Shown here: positions 1 to 6,712 of the stretch, in pieces
How positions within the stretch are numbered: position 1 is the first letter of the stretch
How the letters are laid out: every line of letters begins with the position of its first letter
Assembly: GCA_003527165.1 (NCBI GenBank)
Contig: DPSI01000496.1
Span: forward strand, 1-7,921
From: Pseudomonas sp.
GTDB taxonomy: Bacteria; Pseudomonadota; Gammaproteobacteria; Pseudomonadales; Pseudomonadaceae
Direction: 5' to 3'
DNA: 7,921 bases
Notes under the pieces: generated by a model
What the model was told of the DNA's origin: nothing
The model's database searches: none
Seen by the model: the letters and a program-made list of their open reading frames with translations, nothing else
Made by a program: the position numbers and the translations under genes

Positions 1-1
1 C

Positions 2-1381
<1,380 letters not shown>

Positions 1382-2041
1382 GTGGCCGCCCGAAAGAAAC
1401 CCACTCCGAAGCGCGGGGCGAGTCGCTACCAGGCGCCCGCCAAGAAGGCCGTTCCTGGCTGGATCTGGCTGGTTTGCGGCCTGGTCATTGGCGGCTTCAT
1501 TATGTTCCTGATGAATCTCGAACCCGGCGGGGACGAGATCAAGCGCGCCAAGGATACGCCCAAGCCCAAAGAGCAGCCGAAGCGCCCCACACCGGCAACG
1601 GGCCAACCGGCAAAGCCGAAGTACGACTTCTATACGCTGCTACCTGAATCCGAAGTGATCCTGCCGCCAGAAGCGCCGAAACCGGAACCTACCAAGCCCG
1701 TTACGCCCGAAGAGGCCGCCAAGATCGATGCAGCACGCGCCGAAGCCGCGCTGAACGGACAGGTACCGCCGGCCCCACCCATGGTGGCCAAGGCACCGGT
1801 CACCCAGTTCTTCCTGCAGGCCGGCTCGTTCCGCAAGCAACCGGAAGCGGAGAAGGTCAGAGCTCAAATCATCCTGCTGGGTCAGGATGTGCGGGTGGAG
1901 AACGTCACCGTCCGCGACGAGGATTGGTACCGGGTGCTGGTCGGCCCCTTCGCCAACCGGGAGCAGCTTGGCCAAGCACAGAAAACGCTTTCCGCAAGCG
2001 GTTACAACAATCTGCTGCTGCAGCAACGGCAGGCACGCTAA
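1382..2041 (+). CDS. SPOR-domain, single-pass inner-membrane protein (FtsN-like)
   Basis: Probable cell-envelope protein that binds denuded septal peptidoglycan through its SPOR domain; 219 aa. Seen: a basic N-terminus (residues 1-25, many Lys/Arg), one membrane segment at about 26-45 (GWIWLVCGLVIGGFIMFLM), then a Pro/Lys/Glu-rich periplasmic linker of about 90 residues containing a YDFYTLLPESEV motif at 81-92, and a C-terminal SPOR domain at about 141-216 with FFLQAGSF at 143-150 and DWYRVLVGPF at 181-190. The orientation is N-in, C-out. The start is GTG, the first codon after the argS TAA in the same frame; a GGAG at 1369-1372, nine bases upstream, supports it. Established context: in P. 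aeruginosa a SPOR protein also follows argS and precedes hslV. Here hslV does not follow. It may be FtsN itself or a paralogue; the short linker and lack of a recognised FtsN essential motif keep me from assigning the symbol. Confidence 0.9.
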   Translation: MAARKKPTPKRGASRYQAPAKKAVPGWIWLVCGLVIGGFIMFLMNLEPGGDEIKRAKDTPKPKEQPKRPTPATGQPAKPKYDFYTLLPESEVILPPEAPKPEPTKPVTPEEAAKIDAARAEAALNGQVPPAPPMVAKAPVTQFFLQAGSFRKQPEAEKVRAQIILLGQDVRVENVTVRDEDWYRVLVGPFANREQLGQAQKTLSASGYNNLLLQQRQAR

Positions 2042-2087
2042 ACCGAGGCGCCATCGGAAAACTCGCAGAGCGCGCGAGACAGCGGCT

Positions 2088-3059
2088 CTAGCCTTCCCGT
2101 GGCGCATAGGCGAACACGTCTGCGCGCATCTGTGTCGCGTCCATTCCCGCCTCGACCAGCGCATCCAGCGTGCCGTAGATCATCGCCGGAGAGCCGCTGG
2201 CATAGACATGAACCGGCTTGAGATCGGTGAAATCTTCACAAACGGCCTCGTGCAGCATGCCGCAACGCCCTTGCCAGCCACAGACGTCACTGACGATCTG
2301 ATGGAGCGAGAGATTGGGCATGCGCTGCCACTCCTCCCAGTGCGGCAGCCGATAGAAATCCTCCGGGCGCCGCACACCCCAGTACAGGTGCACCGGATGA
2401 TCGAAGCCTTCGGCCCGACAGTGCTCGATCAAGCTGTGCATCTGCGCCATGCCGGTTCCCGCCGCGATCAGCACCAGCGGACCATCCGGCAATTCAGCCA
2501 GATGCGTGTCACCGAACGGCATCTGCACCTTGACCATGCCCTTGCGGCCAATGAAATCGAGCAACCCGGTCGCCGACGGCTCGCGTGCCAGCACATGCAG
2601 TTCCAGGTCACGCCCGCTCCTGGGGGCGGAGGCCAGTGAAAAGGCGCTGAATTCGCCATCCTCGCGCTCCAGCAGAAGGTATTGCCCGGCGTGATACCGA
2701 GGCGGCTTGCCTGCAGGCGCGCGAAGCAGCAGTCGAAACACGTCGCCGCCGACGTCTTCGCAACTGACCAGCTGGCAACTCAGCGTCCGCACCGGCAGCT
2801 CACCTGGGGCTAGAACACCGTCCCATAGCAGGACGCAATCTTCCTCGGGCTCGGCCAGGCAAGTGAATACTTCGCCATGATCGTGACGTTCGCCACGCTG
2901 GCGCACTCGGCCGCTGACCAGCAAAGCAGCGCAGACCAGGCAATTACCGTTGCGACAGGCCTGGGGGCAGTCGTAGCCCAAACGCCGAGCGGCGTCGAGA
3001 ATCACCTCGCCAGGCTGGACTTCGAGCACCGCGCCGGAGGGTTGCAGCGTAACTTTCAT
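2088..3059 (-). CDS. NAD(P)H-dependent ferredoxin-fused flavin reductase (CDP-6-deoxy-glucoseen reductase-like)
   Basis: 323 aa electron-transfer protein, soluble (no signal or membrane segment). Seen: an N-terminal plant-type [2Fe-2S] domain (about 1-88) with ligands C35-x4-C40-x2-C43 and C67; a flavin-binding barrel (about 92-190) with AFSLASAP at 139-146; and a NAD(P) domain (about 194-323) with LIAAGTGMAQMHSL at 197-210, YWGVRRPEDFY at 226-236 and YASGSPAMIY at 286-295. Family knowledge: this order is that of CDP-6-deoxy-3,4-glucoseen reductase and related oxygenase reductases; Pseudomonas genomes commonly carry that label on the ubiD neighbour. No sugar genes are nearby, so that substrate is unlikely. 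By analogy with the E. coli ubiD-fre pair it may supply reduced FMN or electrons for ubiquinone synthesis (inference). The conserved Arg of the RxYS FAD motif is Ser138 here. The ATG follows an in-frame TAG, so no longer start exists; the only SD-like match is a weak AGG 11 bases upstream. Confidence 0.88.
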   Translation of the reverse strand: MKVTLQPSGAVLEVQPGEVILDAARRLGYDCPQACRNGNCLVCAALLVSGRVRQRGERHDHGEVFTCLAEPEEDCVLLWDGVLAPGELPVRTLSCQLVSCEDVGGDVFRLLLRAPAGKPPRYHAGQYLLLEREDGEFSAFSLASAPRSGRDLELHVLAREPSATGLLDFIGRKGMVKVQMPFGDTHLAELPDGPLVLIAAGTGMAQMHSLIEHCRAEGFDHPVHLYWGVRRPEDFYRLPHWEEWQRMPNLSLHQIVSDVCGWQGRCGMLHEAVCEDFTDLKPVHVYASGSPAMIYGTLDALVEAGMDATQMRADVFAYAPREG

Positions 3060-3094
3060 CTATTCAATAACCTGAAATAACGACTGCCATTCAT
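3056..3094 (-). other. 12-codon ORF bridging ubiD and the reductase gene
   Basis: Seen: in the 34-base gap an ATG at 3094-3092 overlaps the ubiD stop as TGATG. It opens 12 sense codons (AAT GGC AGT CGT TAT and so on) that end in TGA at 3058-3056, overlapping the reductase start as ATGA. The frame is exact (39 bases). It contains AGG, TTA, TTG and AGA, all rare in a GC-rich pseudomonad. The reductase itself has no good Shine-Dalgarno. I infer a possible termination-reinitiation relay passing ribosomes from ubiD to the reductase. The peptide itself is unlikely to matter. It could be chance, since only a few bases have to match at each end. Confidence 0.35.
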
Positions 3095-4560
3095 CAGTCG
3101 ATGCCCAGTTCAGCCCAGAGTTCGTCGACACGGCGCTTGATCGCCTCATCCTGAACGATGGCACGCCCCCATTCACGACTGGTTTCGCCCGGCCATTTGT
3201 GCGTGGCATCGAGCCCCATTTTGCTGCCCAGACCGGAAACCGGGGAGGCGAAATCGAGGTAATCAATGGGGGTGTTTTCGATCAGCACGGTATCGCGCTT
3301 GGGGTCCATGCGTGTGGTGATCGCCCAGATGACATCGTTCCAGTCACGCGCATCGATGTCGTCATCGGTCACGATCACGAACTTGGTGTACATAAACTGC
3401 CGCAGAAAGCTCCAGACGCCCAGCATCACGCGCTTGGCATGACCGGGGTACTGCTTCTTCATGGTCACCACTGCCATGCGATAGGAACAGCCCTCCGGCG
3501 GCAAATAGAAATCGGTGATCTCGGGGAACTGCTTCTGCAAGATCGGCACGAAGACTTCGTTGAGGGCTACACCGAGAATGGCCGGCTCATCCGGCGGGCG
3601 TCCGGTATAGGTACTGTGATAGATCGCATCACGGCGCCTGGTGATGCGATCGACGGTAAACACCGGGAAGCGATCAACCTCGTTGTAATAGCCGGTATGG
3701 TCGCCGTAGGGTCCTTCGTCGGCCATCTCGCCAGGCTGTATATGACCTTCAAGAACAATCTCGGCGCCTGCGGGCACCTGCAAATCGCTGCCGCGGCATT
3801 TGACCAGCTCGGTGCGGCTACCACGTAGCAGGCCGGCGAAGGCGTATTCGGACAACGAATCAGGAACGGGCGTTACCGCACCGAGGATGGTGGCCGGGTC
3901 AGCCCCGAGCGCGACTGCAACCGGATAGGGACGGTCCGGATACTTCTCGCACCATTCCCGAAAGTCCAGCGCACCGCCACGATGGCTGAGCCAGCGCATG
4001 ATCACCTTGTTACGGCCGATCACCTGCTGACGGTAGATCCCCAGATTCTGGCGCTCCTTATTCGGCCCTTTGGTGATGGTCAGGCCCCAAGTGATCAGCG
4101 GCCCGGCATCGCCCGGCCAGCAGGTCTGCACCGGTAGCGTAGATAGATCGACATCGTCACCTTCGAGCACCACGTCGTGACAGGGCGCGTCCTTGAGCAT
4201 CTTCGGCGCCATGCTGATGACCTTTTTGTAGATCGGCAGCTTGCTCCAGGCATCCTTCAGACCTTTGGGCGGCTCAGGCTCTTTGAGGAAGGCCAGCAGC
4301 TTGCCGATCTCGCGCAGCTCCGAGACTTCCTCAGCGCCCATTCCCAGGGCGACTCGCTTGGGCGTGCCGAACAGATTACCCAATACCGGCATATCGAAGC
4401 CGGCCGGATTTTCGAAGAGCAGTGCCGGGCCCTGCTTGCGCAGGGTGCGGTCACAAATTTCGGTCATTTCCAGAACGGGGGAGACGGCGGTCGAGATGCG
4501 CTTGAGTTCACCGCGCTGTTCCAGGCCGCTGATAAAGTCGCGCAGATCGCGATACTGCAT
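3094..4560 (-). CDS. ubiD: 4-hydroxy-3-polyprenylbenzoate decarboxylase UbiD
   Basis: Decarboxylates the 3-polyprenyl-4-hydroxybenzoate intermediate of ubiquinone synthesis, using prenylated FMN made by UbiX; cytoplasmic. Seen: 488 aa, the usual length for the family (E. coli about 497). [22 protein letters not shown] opens the protein; QNLGIYRQQ (171-179) and [13 protein letters not shown] (188-200) carry the likely metal ligands N172 and H193, and E238 in SLSEYAF is the probable third. [15 protein letters not shown] (282-296) is the active-site Glu segment, and [21 protein letters not shown] (about 439-459) is the C-terminal UbiD signature. The frame extends to 4674, but those 38 codons run through a terminator and lack family similarity; the GAGG seven bases before 4560 fixes the start there. 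The stop is doubled (TGATGA). It lies downstream of rho's terminator and directly upstream of the reductase gene, so the two probably form an operon. Confidence 0.97.
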   Translation of the reverse strand: MQYRDLRDFISGLEQRGELKRISTAVSPVLEMTEICDRTLRKQGPALLFENPAGFDMPVLGNLFGTPKRVALGMGAEEVSELREIGKLLAFLKEPEPPKGLKDAWSKLPIYKKVISMAPKMLKDAPCHDVVLEGDDVDLSTLPVQTCWPGDAGPLITWGLTITKGPNKERQNLGIYRQQVIGRNKVIMRWLSHRGGALDFREWCEKYPDRPYPVAVALGADPATILGAVTPVPDSLSEYAFAGLLRGSRTELVKCRGSDLQVPAGAEIVLEGHIQPGEMADEGPYGDHTGYYNEVDRFPVFTVDRITRRRDAIYHSTYTGRPPDEPAILGVALNEVFVPILQKQFPEITDFYLPPEGCSYRMAVVTMKKQYPGHAKRVMLGVWSFLRQFMYTKFVIVTDDDIDARDWNDVIWAITTRMDPKRDTVLIENTPIDYLDFASPVSGLGSKMGLDATHKWPGETSREWGRAIVQDEAIKRRVDELWAELGID

Positions 4561-4567
4561 GCTTGAG

Positions 4568-4571
4568 CCTC
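4568..4571 (-). promoter_or_regulatory. Ribosome binding site of ubiD
   Basis: On the minus strand GAGG sits seven bases before the ATG at 4560. No comparable site precedes the longer in-frame start at 4674, so this decides the start. Confidence 0.75.
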
Positions 4572-4597
4572 GTAGGGGCCGGCAGGTTGGGCCGCAA

Positions 4598-4625
4598 AGT
4601 GTAGCCTTGGCGTCGCCAATTCCAA
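4598..4625 (-). promoter_or_regulatory. Candidate sigma70 promoter of ubiD with a palindrome in the spacer
   Basis: On the minus strand TTGGAA (4625-4620, 4 of 6 to consensus) and TACACT (4603-4598, 4 of 6) are 16 bases apart, about 40 bases upstream of the ubiD start and downstream of the rho terminator. The spacer holds TTGGCG-A-CGCCAA (minus strand; 4607-4619), a perfect 6+1+6 palindrome. Both boxes are modest matches and the spacer is one short, so this is a candidate only. A promoter is expected here because the rho terminator would isolate ubiD. Confidence 0.4.
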
Positions 4626-4640
4626 AACCTGCAGACAGAC

Positions 4641-4662
4641 AAAGGCCGGGTTTCCCCGGCCT
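4641..4662 (-). terminator. Intrinsic terminator downstream of rho
   Basis: Read on the minus strand: GGCCGGG (4661-4655), a GAAA tetraloop, CCCGGCC (4650-4644), then TTTGTC. The stem is seven G/C pairs plus an outer A-T pair, beginning about 20 bases after the rho stop. The U-run is short (three). The plus strand has no T-run, so it should act only for minus-strand transcripts. Confidence 0.85.
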
Positions 4663-4682
4663 CGGTGACAACAACCAGACGC

Positions 4683-5942
4683 TTACTTGCGCTTCATGGA
4701 CATGAAGAATTCTTCGTTGGTCTTGGTGTCTTTGAGCTTGTCGAGCAGGAACTCGATGGCAGCGCTTTCATCCATCGGGTGCAGCAGCTTGCGCAGAATC
4801 CAGATGCGCTGCAGCTCTTCCTCGCTGGTCAGCAGTTCTTCGCGGCGAGTACCCGAACGGTTGATATTGATCGCCGGGAATACACGCTTCTCGGCGATGC
4901 GACGATCGAGTTGCAGCTCGAGATTGCCGGTACCCTTGAATTCCTCGTAGATCACCTCGTCCATCTTCGAACCGGTTTCCACCAGCGCAGTGGCGAGAAT
5001 GGTCAGGCTGCCGCCTTCCTCGATGTTCCGCGCAGCGCCGAAGAAACGCTTGGGCTTCTCCAGGGCGTGGGCATCGACACCGCCGGTCAGCACCTTGCCG
5101 GAGCTCGGGATCACCGTGTTATAGGCACGCGCCAGGCGAGTGATGGAGTCCAGCAGGATGACCACGTCCTTCTTGTGCTCGACCAGGCGCTTGGCCTTTT
5201 CGATCACCATTTCCGCAACCTGCACGTGGCGGGTCGGCGGCTCGTCGAAGGTGGAGGCGACCACTTCGCCGCGCACGGTGCGCTGCATTTCGGTCACTTC
5301 TTCCGGGCGCTCGTCAATCAGCAGGACGATCAGATGGCACTCGGGATTGTTGCGGGTGATATTGCTGGCGATGTTCTGCAGCATGATGGTCTTGCCCGCT
5401 TTCGGCGGAGCGACGATCAGACCGCGCTGACCCTTACCGATCGGCGCGCAGAGGTCAATCACCCGGCCGGTCAAGTCTTCGGTGGAGCCGTTGCCAGCTT
5501 CCATCGTCAGCCGCTTGTTGGCGAACAACGGCGTCAGGTTCTCGAACAGGATCTTGTTCTTGGCGTTTTCCGGCCGATCGAAGTTGATCGTATCGACCTT
5601 GAGCAGGGCGAAATAACGCTCGCCTTCTTTCGGCGGACGGATCTTACCGACGATGGTATCGCCGGTGCGCAGGTTGAAGCGGCGAATCTGGCTTGGCGAG
5701 ACATAGATGTCATCAGGCCCGGCGAGATAGGAAGAATCCGCGGAGCGCAGAAAGCCGAAGCCATCCTGGAGAATCTCCAGCACGCCGTCACCGGAGATTT
5801 CCTCGCCGCTTTTCGCGTGCTTTTTCAGCAGAGAGAAAATCACGTCCTGCTTGCGCGAACGGGCCATGTTGTCGATGCCCATCTGTTCGGCCATTTCCAG
5901 CAGTTCGGTGATGGGCTTTTGCTTAAGTTCGGTCAGATTCAT
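4683..5942 (-). CDS. rho: Transcription termination factor Rho
   Basis: Hexameric RNA-dependent ATPase/helicase that ends transcription at C-rich untranslated RNA; cytoplasmic. Seen: 419 aa, the same length as E. coli Rho, and collinear with it. The N-terminal helical domain is at about 1-47; the cold-shock-like RNA-binding domain is at about 48-125 with [17 protein letters not shown] from 51 and RNP1 GFGFLR at 61-66. Walker A APPKAGKT is at 178-185, [13 protein letters not shown] at 207-219 with catalytic E211, Walker B VVILLD at 260-265, the Q-loop VLTGGVDA at 284-291, and R366 matches the arginine finger. Nothing essential is missing. The ATG at 5942 gives the standard MNLTELK start, but no Shine-Dalgarno precedes it; the last 28 leader bases are almost all pyrimidine. 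The gene is flanked by the trxA terminator upstream and its own hairpin downstream, so it looks monocistronic. Autoregulation of rho is established in E. coli. Confidence 0.98.
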   Translation of the reverse strand: MNLTELKQKPITELLEMAEQMGIDNMARSRKQDVIFSLLKKHAKSGEEISGDGVLEILQDGFGFLRSADSSYLAGPDDIYVSPSQIRRFNLRTGDTIVGKIRPPKEGERYFALLKVDTINFDRPENAKNKILFENLTPLFANKRLTMEAGNGSTEDLTGRVIDLCAPIGKGQRGLIVAPPKAGKTIMLQNIASNITRNNPECHLIVLLIDERPEEVTEMQRTVRGEVVASTFDEPPTRHVQVAEMVIEKAKRLVEHKKDVVILLDSITRLARAYNTVIPSSGKVLTGGVDAHALEKPKRFFGAARNIEEGGSLTILATALVETGSKMDEVIYEEFKGTGNLELQLDRRIAEKRVFPAININRSGTRREELLTSEEELQRIWILRKLLHPMDESAAIEFLLDKLKDTKTNEEFFMSMKRK

Positions 5943-5951
5943 AGAAAGAGA

Positions 5952-6053
5952 TCAGGAAGGATGAAGAAAGCGATTAGCTTGAGAAGCCGCGCAGCAAGAG
6001 ACGAACAGGTTCGTTGTGCTTTGTATGAGGCTGAAGTGCGTCGGCGACGGCAT
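5952..6053 (-). CDS. 33-codon ORF in the rho leader, possible leader peptide
   Basis: Seen: ATG at 6053-6051, 33 sense codons, TGA at 5954-5952, nine bases before the rho ATG. The product begins MPSPTHFSLIQS and ends ANRFLHPS, with two adjacent Cys codons in the middle. E. coli has a leader-peptide gene, rhoL, of similar length in the same position, but I see no clear residue similarity. No Shine-Dalgarno precedes the ATG, and open frames of this size are common by chance at high GC. Reported as a candidate only. Confidence 0.2.
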   Translation of the reverse strand: MPSPTHFSLIQSTTNLFVSCCAASQANRFLHPS

Positions 6054-6060
6054 GCAGAGG

Positions 6061-6079
6061 GCGACGTAAGAAACGTCGC
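6061..6079 (-). promoter_or_regulatory. Hairpin at the predicted 5' end of the rho transcript
   Basis: Perfect 7-base arms GCGACGT / ACGTCGC around a five-base loop. It begins right at the transcription start predicted from the TAAATT box. It has no U-run after it, so it is not an intrinsic terminator in this orientation. Confidence 0.5.
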
Positions 6080-6086
6080 GAGGCCG

Positions 6087-6115
6087 AATTTAGCACCGCG
6101 CAGACGAAGCGTCCA
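6087..6115 (-). promoter_or_regulatory. Candidate sigma70 promoter of rho
   Basis: On the minus strand TGGACG (6115-6110, 4 of 6) and TAAATT (6092-6087, 4 of 6) are 17 bases apart, just downstream of the trxA terminator's U-tract and about 145 bases before the rho start. Placement is good but the box matches are moderate. Confidence 0.4.
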
Positions 6116-6125
6116 CCCTGCCGTC

Positions 6126-6156
6126 AAAAAAAAGCCCCCGCATTTGCGAGGGCTTT
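6126..6156 (-). terminator. Intrinsic terminator downstream of trxA
   Basis: Read on the minus strand: AAA GCCCTCGC, loop AAAT, GCGGGGGC, then TTTTTTTT. The stem has eight pairs (6153-6146 with 6141-6134, one G-U), extendable by A-T pairs, followed by an eight-base U-run (6133-6126). It starts about 20 bases after the trxA stop. A textbook intrinsic terminator, separating trxA from rho. Confidence 0.95.
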
Positions 6157-6175
6157 CGAAAACAGCGCTTTTAGC

Positions 6176-6502
6176 TCAGATGTTGCTGTCGAGAAACGCT
6201 GCCAGCTGCGACTTCGACAGAGCGCCAACCTTGGTGGCTTCGACGTTGCCGTTCTTGAACAGCATCAGTGTCGGGATACCGCGCACGCCATATTTCGGCG
6301 GGGTTTCTTGGTTCTCGTCGATGTTCAGCTTGCAAACCTTGAGCTTACCCTCGTAGTCCTTGGCAATCTCGTCGAGCACCGGAGCGATCATCTTGCAGGG
6401 ACCACACCACTCGGCCCAGTAATCGACCAGCACAGGACCGTCCGCCTGGAGCACGTCCTGCTCGAAACTGCTGTCACTGACATTGTTGATGTATTCGCTC
6501 AT
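6176..6502 (-). CDS. trxA: Thioredoxin 1
   Basis: Small cytoplasmic dithiol reductase that reduces protein disulfides and is recycled by thioredoxin reductase with NADPH. Seen: 108 aa, the standard length. The active site EWCGPCK is at 31-37 with redox Cys33 and Cys36; the buried Asp27 in VLVDYWA and the cis-Pro77 in RGIPT, which pack against the active site, are both present. [13 protein letters not shown] (85-97) is the usual C-terminal strand and helix region. One extra Cys at 57 lies outside the active site. The ATG at 6502 has GGAG seven bases upstream. The gene is divergent from ppx and followed by a strong intrinsic terminator, so it is likely transcribed alone. The trxA-rho order is common in gamma-proteobacteria. 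Confidence 0.98.
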   Translation of the reverse strand: MSEYINNVSDSSFEQDVLQADGPVLVDYWAEWCGPCKMIAPVLDEIAKDYEGKLKVCKLNIDENQETPPKYGVRGIPTLMLFKNGNVEATKVGALSKSQLAAFLDSNI

Positions 6503-6537
6503 GGATTTTCTCCAGGGTCAAAACCGAAAGTGATGCC

Positions 6538-6543
6538 ATCATA
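6538..6543 (-). promoter_or_regulatory. Candidate -10 box of trxA
   Basis: TATGAT on the minus strand (5 of 6 to TATAAT), about 36 bases upstream of the trxA ATG, giving a leader near 29 bases. No good -35 is seen at 16-18 bases upstream (TTTCGG at 17), and there is no TG extension, so an activator may assist. Confidence 0.45.
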
Positions 6544-6712
6544 GCCCGGCTTGATGCGGACCGAAAGCCGCAGCCTGTCGCCTGAACAATCGCTGCATGG
6601 TGGCGGGCCGCGAACGCTACGGCCGATAACCGGACGGTTCGCATGGGCGTTGCGCGTTGGCGGATGCCGATGATCATGTCAGGATGTCGGGGTTTTGCAC
6701 AGAGACTGCCCC
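6544..6712. other. Divergent trxA-ppx intergenic region, ppx side
   Basis: About 170 bases without a supported gene; it should hold the ppx promoter, but no pair of boxes stands out. Inverted repeats seen: AACCG-GA-CGGTT at 6628-6639, GCGAAC/GTTCGC at 6610-6615 and 6637-6642, and the 8-base palindrome ATGATCAT at 6670-6677. A weak AGAGA lies seven bases before the ppx ATG. A short plus-strand open frame from 6643 overlaps ppx in another frame and looks like a shadow. Confidence 0.4.

Larger units (their letters stand above)
5943..6080 (-). promoter_or_regulatory. Structured, pyrimidine-rich leader of rho
   Basis: About 138 bases between the likely transcription start and the rho ATG. Seen: three inverted repeats, at 6061-6079 (7-base arms), 6039-6049 (CGTCG-G-CGACG) and 6001-6014 (ACGAAC-AG-GTTCGT). 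The last 28 bases (5943-5970) have 25 pyrimidines on the sense strand. There is no purine-rich ribosome site. A C/U-rich stretch in front of rho could be a Rho loading site for autoregulation, or an S1-type ribosome entry region (inference). Confidence 0.5.

Noticed and set aside
2067..2089. AGAGC ... GCTCT inverted repeat between the convergent SPOR and reductase genes
   Set aside because: Five-base arms with a 13-base loop and no T-run on either strand; not convincing as a terminator.
4561..4674. N-terminal extension of 38 codons on UbiD
   Set aside because: It would translate through the rho terminator and the candidate ubiD promoter, has no family similarity, and a good GAGG site fixes the start at 4560.
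5939..6127. Minus-strand open frame of 62 codons whose TGA overlaps the rho ATG
   Set aside because: Its only start is a TTG inside the trxA terminator U-tract, upstream of the candidate rho promoter, with no ribosome site and no later start codon in frame.
4665..6356. Plus-strand open frame of 563 codons opposite rho
   Set aside because: It lies antisense to the fully conserved rho gene and runs on through the leader and into trxA. Composition (His, Gln, Asp-rich, no recognisable motif) is typical of an antisense shadow at high GC.
6670..6677. ATGATCAT palindrome upstream of ppx
   Set aside because: Eight bases is too short to stand out by itself, and nothing else around it supports an operator.
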